17,528 nucleotides of DNA, taken from NCBI GenBank assembly GCA_945613785.1, contig CALZAJ010000011.1, forward strand, positions 1-17,528, in the 5' to 3' direction. Below are positions 7,634-14,829 of this stretch, piece after piece. Under the pieces are notes generated by a model. The model had not been told where the DNA came from. It did no database searches and saw nothing but the letters and a program-made list of their open reading frames with translations. Within the stretch, counting starts at the first letter, position 1. Each line of letters opens with the position of its first letter. Origin of the DNA: an uncultured Verrucomicrobiota bacterium (lineage in GTDB: Bacteria; Verrucomicrobiota; Kiritimatiellia; RFP12; UBA1067). A program made the position numbers and the translations under genes.

Positions 7634-10600
7634 ATGTGTAAGCTGGGGAGTATTGCGGCAGTCGCACTGGTCTGCGGGGTGGGCGTTGCGCAGGCGGCGG
7701 ATTACACCGTCGCAGAAGGCGATTCGCTTGATGAGGCCATTAAGAATGCCGTCAAAGGTGACAACATCTATGTGGGACCTGGCACCTATACGACCACGAC
7801 GCAGTACGGTCCGAATGTTCTCGGCAATTTGATCGGTACCGGTACGACGCGTGATGCTGTCATCATCAAATCCTCCGGCTCCTACCGTACGCTGCGTCTC
7901 GCGGATGGTGGTCGCATTGAGAATGTGACGATCATCGGCGAAGGAACGTACAAGGCCGACAAGGGCGGAGCCGTCGAAGTGAATGGAGGCACGATCACCA
8001 ACTGCGTGATCACGGGCGGAACGGCCTACGGCAACAATGACAAGAATGCGGGCGGCAATCTCTACGTCAATGCGAACGGAGCCCTGATCGTCGATTGCGT
8101 CATCTCCGGGGGCAAGACGAAGAACCGCGGCGGCAACATCTGCCTTGACCATGGTACGGTCCGGGATTGTACGATTACGAGCGGTTCGATTCCGGAGAAG
8201 AAGGACAGTGACGCCGAACAGTTCGGCGGCAATGTCTTCATGTACCAAGGCAACCTTGAGAACTGCACGGTGACGGGCGGTTCTGCCGAGCGTGGCGGCA
8301 ATGTCTATGTGCACAATTCCGTCTCAGTCGTCAAGGACTGCACGATCTCCGGCGGTACCGTGTCCAACTACGGCGGCAACGTCTTCCTGCGTGACGGCAA
8401 GATCCAGGACAGCAACCTGAGCGAGAGCTCGGCGACGAACAACGGCGGTTCCGTCTACATGCAGGCCGGTTCAATCGAAGGGTGCACGATCTCCAAGGGC
8501 TCGGGCAAAGAGGGCGGCGCCATCTACATGACAGGCGGCATGCTCAAGGACTCGACGGTCTACGCGAACGGCACGACGAAGGGCAGCGGTTGCGGCGTTT
8601 ATATGGACGGATCGGGTGCGACGATCGACGGCTGCACGATCGACGGCAAGGATGGCGTCCTCTCCTATCACGGCGGCTGCATCTACATGAAGAGCGGCAC
8701 GGTCAAGAACACGACCTGTCAGAACGGCGTCGCCCGCAGCGGCGGCGACCGCAGCGGTGGCAACATCTACATGGAGAACGGCACGCTTATGACCGTGACG
8801 CTCAGGAACGGCGATGCGATTTCCCAGGGCGGCAACCTCTTCGTCAAGAACGGCACGGTCACGGGGCTCGTTTGCGAGAACGGGAAGGCCGGCTCCAATG
8901 GCGGCAATATCCGCGCGAACGGTTCGGTTGTCATCTCCGACTCGATCATCAAGGACGGCTCGGGCGTCTCCGACGGCGAGGCAAAGGGCGCGAACGTCTA
9001 CATGGACGCCACCGCGAAGCTGATTCGCTGCCAGGTGCTCGGTGGCACGAGCTACAAGCTTGACGGCATGACGGTCGGTTACGACCGCGGCAGCATCTGC
9101 GCTTACAGTTCCGATGCGGTCATCGACAACTGCCTCGTCGCGGGGTCCGCCTGCGGCGGCATCCTCTTCGGCACGGGCGCCAAGGCTTACAATACGACGA
9201 TCGTCAACAATGAGAAGTACGGCGTCTGGTGTTGGGGCGGCGGCGGACAGACCTTCCAGAACTGCGTCCTCTTCGGCAACAAGGCCGGTGACGCCGCGCG
9301 TGACTGGACGGGCGACCAGCCGTCCGCCGTCGAACGACTCCTCAACTGCGCAGTGCCGACCGGTACGGTCGCGGGCCGCTATACGACGACGGTGACGATC
9401 ACCGCCGATGATTTCATGGACTACGACGGCGGCGACTATCGGCCTTCTGGAGAATCATCCGCACTCTTCAACGCCGGTGCGGCGGATGAGCGTGCAGATG
9501 CTTCTACCCTCGATCTCGCGGGCAAGCCGCGCCGCAGCGAGTCGATCGACGTCGGCTGCTACGAGTATCAGATCTCCGCGATGACCGTTGCGCTGACGGC
9601 TCCCGAGCTTGACCATGGTTATGCGCCGGCGACGGTGACGCTGATGGCTTCGGCCGAGAACGCGCCTGCTGGCGAGACGGTGACGTATGTCGTCGACTTC
9701 GGAGACGGCACCACGGTCGAGACGACCGATCCCGCGCTTTCGCATACGTATGCGACGAGCGGCTCGTTCACGATTTCCGCGATCGCGAAGGCTGGTGAGG
9801 ATAGATCGCGCAAGGCGGCCGAACGTCCGGTCGCGCTCGTCGAGAAGGTACAGCGTGTCGGCGGCACGGGGCACGCCACGGTTGCCGAGGCGGTTGCGGC
9901 TTCGGTCGACGGGTGCGAGATCATTCTCGAAGGCGATCGTTATGACGTGACGGCGACGATCGTTGTCAATAAGGCTGTAACGCTCAAGCCGCAGGGCGAC
10001 GGGAAGGTCACCTTCCGTGCTGCGGGCACCGGGTATCGCGTGATGGAGCTGTCGAACGGCGCACGCGCTGAGAACCTGATCGTCGAGAACGGGTCGCTGC
10101 TCGGCGGCTTCGGCGCGTGTCTCTCGGTCGAGAATGCGACGGCCGCGAACTGCATTATCCGCGGCGGCACGGTCACGCGCGGCGAGTCGGGCAATGTCGG
10201 TGGCGGCGGTGTCGTTCTCTACGCTAGCGGCGAGCTCACGCACTGCGTCGTCACCGGCAACACCGTTGTCGGCACCTCCACGGACAATAGTGACTTCGGC
10301 GGCGCCGTCTACATTCCGAACGGACGCCAGTCCGTGAAGGTGCTCAATACCCTCGTCGCGGACAACGTCTACGAGACGAGCGAAGGCGTCGAGGCCAAGA
10401 GCGGCGCGGCGGGTATCTGCTTCGGCGGTGGCAACGAGCACAGCCTCGTCGAGAACTGTACCATCGCCGGCAACACCGTGAGGGGCGCGCTCTCGACCGA
10501 CTCGGCCGGCATCTACTGCACGAGCTGGACGGTGACCTTCCGCAACAACGTCGTCGCCGGCAACCTCGAGACCGCGAAGGGTGAGAACGGAACCTACACC

Positions 10601-10891
10601 GCGACTCACATCGCGACGGATTGCACGACGCGCTGCGTGGTGACGGATGCCGCAGCTCCGATCAACGATAACTGTTTTGTCGCAACACGGGACAGGATCT
10701 TCCGCGACTTTGCCGGGAAGGACTACCGACCGCTTTCGAAGGGCGCGCTGTTCGACAAGGGCGAGACGACCTCGTCCGTGGACATGAACGGCACCGACCT
10801 CCTGGGTAATCCGCGCGTCATGTTCAAGGCGATCGACGTCGGCTGCTATGAAGCGCAGACGAAGGGTGGGTTTACGGTCGTCATCAAGTGA
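7634..10891 (+). CDS. Secreted right-handed beta-helix repeat protein with PKD domain
   Basis: This 1085-residue protein begins MCKLGSIAAVALVCGVGVAQA, a signal peptide probably cut after AQA. The ATG at 7634 lies six bases after a perfect AGGAGG; the in-frame ATG at 7628 abuts that site and is unlikely to be used. Residues 111-457 are a ladder of 14 turns, each with a GGN(V/I/L)Y(M/V)-type motif and many with a following CTI or CVI, the pattern of a right-handed parallel beta-helix. The first helix ends near 640 with IDVGCYE. A PKD domain follows (about 650-735; VDFGDGT at 687), then a second, more irregular beta-helix (745-1040) that also ends in IDVGCYE. No catalytic site of a known lyase or hydrolase is obvious, and there is no autotransporter barrel or sorting tail. 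It sits second in the regulon under operator B. Likely roles are surface adhesion or binding of polysaccharide; a lyase of unknown type is possible. Confidence 0.82.
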   Translation: MCKLGSIAAVALVCGVGVAQAADYTVAEGDSLDEAIKNAVKGDNIYVGPGTYTTTTQYGPNVLGNLIGTGTTRDAVIIKSSGSYRTLRLADGGRIENVTIIGEGTYKADKGGAVEVNGGTITNCVITGGTAYGNNDKNAGGNLYVNANGALIVDCVISGGKTKNRGGNICLDHGTVRDCTITSGSIPEKKDSDAEQFGGNVFMYQGNLENCTVTGGSAERGGNVYVHNSVSVVKDCTISGGTVSNYGGNVFLRDGKIQDSNLSESSATNNGGSVYMQAGSIEGCTISKGSGKEGGAIYMTGGMLKDSTVYANGTTKGSGCGVYMDGSGATIDGCTIDGKDGVLSYHGGCIYMKSGTVKNTTCQNGVARSGGDRSGGNIYMENGTLMTVTLRNGDAISQGGNLFVKNGTVTGLVCENGKAGSNGGNIRANGSVVISDSIIKDGSGVSDGEAKGANVYMDATAKLIRCQVLGGTSYKLDGMTVGYDRGSICAYSSDAVIDNCLVAGSACGGILFGTGAKAYNTTIVNNEKYGVWCWGGGGQTFQNCVLFGNKAGDAARDWTGDQPSAVERLLNCAVPTGTVAGRYTTTVTITADDFMDYDGGDYRPSGESSALFNAGAADERADASTLDLAGKPRRSESIDVGCYEYQISAMTVALTAPELDHGYAPATVTLMASAENAPAGETVTYVVDFGDGTTVETTDPALSHTYATSGSFTISAIAKAGEDRSRKAAERPVALVEKVQRVGGTGHATVAEAVAASVDGCEIILEGDRYDVTATIVVNKAVTLKPQGDGKVTFRAAGTGYRVMELSNGARAENLIVENGSLLGGFGACLSVENATAANCIIRGGTVTRGESGNVGGGGVVLYASGELTHCVVTGNTVVGTSTDNSDFGGAVYIPNGRQSVKVLNTLVADNVYETSEGVEAKSGAAGICFGGGNEHSLVENCTIAGNTVRGALSTDSAGIYCTSWTVTFRNNVVAGNLETAKGENGTYTATHIATDCTTRCVVTDAAAPINDNCFVATRDRIFRDFAGKDYRPLSKGALFDKGETTSSVDMNGTDLLGNPRVMFKAIDVGCYEAQTKGGFTVVIK
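7964..9004 (+). repeat. Coding repeat: 14-turn GGN beta-helix ladder
   Basis: Within the beta-helix gene, 14 degenerate copies of a motif such as GGNVYV, GGNICL, GGNIYM or GGAIYM recur with a mean spacing of about 26 residues. Many copies are followed by a turn with a cysteine (DCTI, NCTV, GCTI). The copies differ at the DNA level, so this is a protein-level repeat, not a recent tandem expansion. Confidence 0.75.
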
Positions 10892-10895
10892 GGGT

Positions 10896-10918
10896 CTGCG
10901 CCCGAGGAGCGGGCGCAG
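10896..10918 (+). other. Intergenic hairpin, 9-bp GC stem with AGGAG loop
   Basis: CTGCGCCCG and CGGGCGCAG pair perfectly around the loop AGGAG, starting 5 bp after the beta-helix stop codon and ending 17 bp before the GH50 start. There is no T run, so it is not a classical intrinsic terminator. It may stabilise the upstream message, lower readthrough, or affect translation of the next gene; the loop is itself Shine-Dalgarno-like. Confidence 0.5.
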
Positions 10919-10935
10919 TACGGTGAAAGGGTCTT

Positions 10936-12780
10936 ATGTTTAGGTGTGCGATTTGTTCGGTGCTGTTCGCGTCAACGGCCGCTTCGGCGTTGACGTTGGA
11001 TGAATTCGCTCCCGTGTATAAGGCGCGGGTGGAGAAGAAGGGGGCGAATGATGTCGTCCTTGTGTTGAACAGCGCCGAATGGAGTTCAGGGCTGAAGTGG
11101 ACGTCGTCGGCGGGCGAGGACTTCTCGCAGGCGAAGTATCTCGCCGTCGATGTCGAGAACCTGTCGCAGACGCGGCAAGGGCGGCTCACGATGCACGTCT
11201 CTGCGGGCGGCGCGAGTGGTGACTCGGGGGATCACGCGACGGCGATTTTCAAGAAGAACCGGTCCGTCAATACGGGAATCGGACTCAACCCCGGCGAGAA
11301 GGGAACGATGAAGATCCTGCTGACGCATCCTGAGATCTATGCGGCGCCTGAGGACGCGCGTGGTCCTTACGTGTTTGATACGCATCATGTCACATCCATC
11401 TCCTTCCAGCTGCAGTGGCCGTACGAAGACGAGACGGAGGAGCTTCCCGATTTCCGCCTCAGCAACCTGCGCCTCGAAGGCGAGCCCGATCGGGCGCGTG
11501 CGGTTCCGGCGGAAAAGTACGTGCCGTTCGTGGATGCGTACGGACAGTTCGCGCATGCTGACTGGAAGTTCAAGGTCCATGATGACAAGGACCTTGCCGC
11601 CGACCTCAAGGCCGAACTCGCGCATCTTCATCCCGCGCCCGAATCCTGGGATCGCTTCGGCGGCTGGGCGGAGGGTCCGCAGCTGAAGGCGACCGGGCAC
11701 TTCCGCACCGAGAAGGTCGACGGCAAATGGTGGCTCGTGACGCCGGAGGGGCACCTCTTCTTCTCCGTCGGCCTCGACGTGACGCGGATCATGACGGACA
11801 TCACGGACGCGTCGAAGCATCCGACATGGTACCAGGGGGAGATTCCCGCGGACGGCAAGATGGCGTTCACGATCTGGAACCTCGAGAAGAAGTTCGGCAA
11901 GAAGGACTTCACGTCCGACTACTACGACCTCGTCTTCAGGCGGTTCGATTCGTGGGGACTCAACACGATTGGCAACTGGAGCGCGCCAGAGCTCTCGCTC
12001 GCCTCCCGAAAGCCCTACGTCTCCTGCGTGCTCGAGCGCGCGAAGGGCGTGAAACGCCATCCGAAGTTCCACATCTACGACTTCACCGCGCCCGATTTCG
12101 AGGCGAAGTTCCGTGCGGCGATCCGCGAGAAGTTCGCGACGGACCCGTCGCTTCGGCATGCGGCGAAGGATCCGATGTGCATCGGCTTCTTCATCGACAA
12201 TGAGCTGCAGTTCCAGAAGTGGATTCCCGACGTCGGCCCTGCGAAGGCCGCGCCGTACGTCGACCTCTACTTCCGCCTCTGCCGGGAGGAGCTCGCGAAG
12301 GCCGCGCCCGGGAAACTCTATCTCGGCAGTCGCTTCGTCGGGTTCCGTCAGGACGGACTCCTCTGGCGTACGGCGGCGAAGTATTGCGATGTCGTGACCG
12401 TGAACGCCTACGCGAATTCGGTCTACAACATCTCTGAGAAGATCTTTGACAAGGGCCGGGACAAGCCGATCCTCGTCGGCGAGTTCCACTTCGGCTGCTA
12501 CGACCGCGGGATGTTCAAGCCCGGTCTTGCGCCCGTCTGGAATCAGACCGAGCGCGCCCGCAGCTACACGCGCTTCGTCGAAGGCTGCCTCGCTCATCCG
12601 TGGATCGTCGGCTGCCATTGGTTCCAGTACCGCGACCAGCCGCTCCTCGGACGCGGGGACGGCGAGGCGTATCAGATCGGCTTTGTGGATGTCTGCGACC
12701 GTCCGTATCCCGCGCTGACCCGCGCCGCTCGCAAGCTCGGCGGCGAGCTGTACGAGAAGAGGTCGAAGGGTGTGTGGTAA
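10936..12780 (+). CDS. GH50 (beta-agarase-like) glycoside hydrolase, stand-alone
   Basis: This 614-residue secreted enzyme has a signal peptide ending near ASA (residues 1-18). It is collinear with the last 605 residues of the PA14-GH50 protein and strongly similar by eye along its whole length. It comprises a jelly-roll-like domain (about 20-190) and a GH50 barrel (from YVPFVDAYGQF near 195). FGGWAEGPQLKATGHFRTEK, GHLFFSVGLD, GFFIDNE, GEFHFG and CHWFQYRDQPLLGRGDGEAY are GH50 hallmarks. The predicted acid/base is E423 and the nucleophile E516. The family hydrolyses beta-1,4 links of agarose, often exo-acting. The catalytic glutamates are 93 apart, so a helical segment present in Aga50D is absent. 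The start at 10936 follows AAGG at 10927-10930. The gene is 44 bp after the beta-helix gene, behind a hairpin, and its 3' end overlaps the GH2 start, so it is part of that operon. It is probably a paralogue that handles shorter substrates. Confidence 0.88.
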   Translation: MFRCAICSVLFASTAASALTLDEFAPVYKARVEKKGANDVVLVLNSAEWSSGLKWTSSAGEDFSQAKYLAVDVENLSQTRQGRLTMHVSAGGASGDSGDHATAIFKKNRSVNTGIGLNPGEKGTMKILLTHPEIYAAPEDARGPYVFDTHHVTSISFQLQWPYEDETEELPDFRLSNLRLEGEPDRARAVPAEKYVPFVDAYGQFAHADWKFKVHDDKDLAADLKAELAHLHPAPESWDRFGGWAEGPQLKATGHFRTEKVDGKWWLVTPEGHLFFSVGLDVTRIMTDITDASKHPTWYQGEIPADGKMAFTIWNLEKKFGKKDFTSDYYDLVFRRFDSWGLNTIGNWSAPELSLASRKPYVSCVLERAKGVKRHPKFHIYDFTAPDFEAKFRAAIREKFATDPSLRHAAKDPMCIGFFIDNELQFQKWIPDVGPAKAAPYVDLYFRLCREELAKAAPGKLYLGSRFVGFRQDGLLWRTAAKYCDVVTVNAYANSVYNISEKIFDKGRDKPILVGEFHFGCYDRGMFKPGLAPVWNQTERARSYTRFVEGCLAHPWIVGCHWFQYRDQPLLGRGDGEAYQIGFVDVCDRPYPALTRAARKLGGELYEKRSKGVW

Positions 12781-14722
12781 GGTGAAGCTTCTGTTCTTGA
12801 TTGTCGGCGTGTGCGCGGTCTGGGTGTCCTCGGCCTTCGCCGGACGGAGGGTGACGTCGCTCTCCGGTCCTGGGTGGACGTGCGACGGCGAGGCGGTCAC
12901 TGTGCCGCATTGCTGGAACGGCATTGACGGTGCGGATGGCGAGCCGGCGAAGCCTGTCGGCACGAACGCGTATGACCGCTACGGGATGTCCGTCTCGCCT
13001 AACACCTACGTGCGCAAGGCGGCCGTGTACACACGGGCACTGCCCGATCCGACGCCGGGGCGCCGCCAGTTCGTCCGCTTCGGGGCCGTCTCGCGCGAGG
13101 CGACGGTGAAGATCAACGGACGCCTCGCCGGCACGCACGCGGGCGCGTTTACGGCCTTCACGGTGGAGGTGACGGACTTTCTCAAGCCTTCCGGCAATAC
13201 GATGGAGGTCGTGGCGGACAACCGCTATAACCCCGACCTGGCGCCGCTGAGTGCGGACTACACGCTGATGGGCGGCATCTATCGCGAGGTCGAATGGCTC
13301 GAAACGCCGCCGGTCTGCATCGATCCCGTCACGGACGGTGCGGACGGCGTGACGCTCGACGTCAACACCAACGGCACCGTCGTCGCGACCGTACGGGTGC
13401 TGGGTCCTGGACACGCGGTGGGGATCTTGGCGTCCACGGTGAAGCAGACCTTCCGATTTCCTTCGCCCGAGCTCTGGAGTCCGGAGCATCCGAAGCTCTA
13501 TTCCGTGCACATCGAGATCGCGAGCGGCGATGCAATCGACGTGCCGTTCGGGTTCCGCACGGTCGAGTTCCGGGCGGACGGCTTCTACCTGAACGGACAG
13601 AAGCGCAAGCTGCGCGGCGTCAACCGTCATCAGGATGTCGGCGCGCACGGCTGGGCGGCGACGGCGGAGGAGGACGAGCGTGACTTTGCGCTCATCAAGG
13701 AGACGGGGGCGGATGCGGTGCGGCTCGCGCACTATCCGCAGAGCCGGCGCGTCCTCGACCTCTGCGACCGGCTTGGGCTTCTCGTCTGGTGCGAGGAACC
13801 GGCAATCAACTGGCTGGCGAAGTCGGCGGCGTTCAAGGCGAATCTCCTGCAGCAGGCGCGGGAGATGGTCGCGCAGAACCGGAACCATCCGTGCGTCTTC
13901 GCGTGGTCCCTCTTCAACGAAATCTACAATAGCGTGCCCCCGGACCGGGCGGAGGAGGGGTGGATGGAGGCGATTCTCGCCGAATCGCGCGATCTCATGA
14001 AGGCGCTCGATCCGTCGCGTCCGATCGTGGCGGCTTCCGACCGTCAGCCGCGCCGTCTGCTGAACGACCTGCCCGACCAGCTCGCTTTCAACGCCTATCC
14101 GGGCTGGTACGGTGATACGACGATGCGTCAGGACATCGAGCAGTGGTTCGCCGCCTCGGGGCGGCAGATGATGGGCATCGCCGAATACGGGGCGGGCGGG
14201 AATCCGTTCGAGCATCTCGATCCGCTGCCGCCGGGACGGCTCGATCCGGGCGGACCCCTGCATCCCGAGGAGACGCAGGTGAAGCTCCATGCGGCGGACT
14301 ACCGTGAGATCGTCGCCGAGCCGCGGCTCTGGGGAACTTTCATCTGGGCGATGTTCGACTTTGCGGCGGATGCGCGGCGCGAGGGCGGGAAGAACGGCAT
14401 CAACGACAAGGGACTCGTCACGCGCGACCGCGCGGTGAAGAAGGACGCCTTCTATTTCTACAAGGCGAACTGGTCCGCGGAGCCCGTCCTTCACATCTGC
14501 TCGCAGCGCGCGACGGAGACCGTGAACGCCGCCTGCACGGTGGTCGGCTTCTGCAACTGCGGCCCCGTGACGCTGGTCGCGAACGGCAGGCCGGTCGGCA
14601 CGCAGGTGCCGGACGTCGTCAAGGTCGTCCGATGGACGGATGTGCCGCTTCGCAAGGGCGAGAACGTCCTGGAACTGCGGACCGACGACGGCCGTATCTC
14701 GACGCGTCGGCTCGTGCGCTGA
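12770..14722 (+). CDS. Glycoside hydrolase family 2 (beta-galactosidase-like), secreted
   Basis: This 650-residue protein has a signal peptide (residues 1-24, ending SSAFA). An N-terminal GH2 sugar-binding domain follows (about 30-175; VTVPHCWNG, RFGAVSREATVKINGRLAGT). Next are an immunoglobulin-like domain (180-270; PELWSPEHPKLYSV), a TIM barrel (270-550) and a C-terminal domain resembling DUF4982 of beta-galactosidases (FYFYKANWSAEPVLHI). GVNRHQD, SLFNE (acid/base E384) and GIAEYG (nucleophile E472) are GH2 signatures, so it is probably an active retaining beta-glycosidase acting on oligosaccharides in the periplasm. Members cleave beta-galactosides, glucuronides or mannosides; beta-galactosidase fits the GH50 context best. 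The start is GTG at 12770, with AGAGG at 12758-12762, overlapping the previous gene by 11 bp. A second GTG at 12782 would also leave an intact signal peptide. Translational coupling to the GH50 gene is likely. Confidence 0.86.
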   Translation: MCGKVKLLFLIVGVCAVWVSSAFAGRRVTSLSGPGWTCDGEAVTVPHCWNGIDGADGEPAKPVGTNAYDRYGMSVSPNTYVRKAAVYTRALPDPTPGRRQFVRFGAVSREATVKINGRLAGTHAGAFTAFTVEVTDFLKPSGNTMEVVADNRYNPDLAPLSADYTLMGGIYREVEWLETPPVCIDPVTDGADGVTLDVNTNGTVVATVRVLGPGHAVGILASTVKQTFRFPSPELWSPEHPKLYSVHIEIASGDAIDVPFGFRTVEFRADGFYLNGQKRKLRGVNRHQDVGAHGWAATAEEDERDFALIKETGADAVRLAHYPQSRRVLDLCDRLGLLVWCEEPAINWLAKSAAFKANLLQQAREMVAQNRNHPCVFAWSLFNEIYNSVPPDRAEEGWMEAILAESRDLMKALDPSRPIVAASDRQPRRLLNDLPDQLAFNAYPGWYGDTTMRQDIEQWFAASGRQMMGIAEYGAGGNPFEHLDPLPPGRLDPGGPLHPEETQVKLHAADYREIVAEPRLWGTFIWAMFDFAADARREGGKNGINDKGLVTRDRAVKKDAFYFYKANWSAEPVLHICSQRATETVNAACTVVGFCNCGPVTLVANGRPVGTQVPDVVKVVRWTDVPLRKGENVLELRTDDGRISTRRLVR

Positions 14723-14829
14723 TTGCGACATGCATTTCTGTATGCATTTCTGTATTGCCCTCGGGTCCTTGTCATGATAGACTTGTAGGGTCGTAAACTA
14801 GCATTACCAGTTGGATGGGAGAAGTGTAC
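14723..14829 (+). promoter_or_regulatory. GH2-GH3 intergenic region with possible promoter
   Basis: This 107-bp gap lacks the CGGTTT repeat pair found at the other two promoters. TTGTCA (14769-14774) and TAAACT (14794-14799), 19 bp apart, form a weak promoter candidate. GGAG at 14818-14821 is the GH3 ribosome binding site. No hairpin terminator for the GH2 gene is evident, so readthrough from upstream remains possible. Confidence 0.3.
14730..14753 (+). repeat. Perfect 12-bp tandem repeat (two copies)
   Basis: ATGCATTTCTGT occurs twice without a gap, at 14730-14741 and 14742-14753, just 7 bp after the GH2 stop. Each copy contains the palindrome ATGCAT, so dimer-type sites recur every 12 bp. 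It may be an operator for a regulator other than the XylR-type one, or a chance slippage product. Confidence 0.6.

Noticed and set aside
7964..9004. CRISPR array or DNA tandem repeat
   Set aside because: The periodicity is at protein level with diverged bases and irregular spacing inside an open coding frame.
10896..10918. Intrinsic terminator
   Set aside because: The stem is good, but no T run follows and the next gene starts 17 bp later in the same operon.
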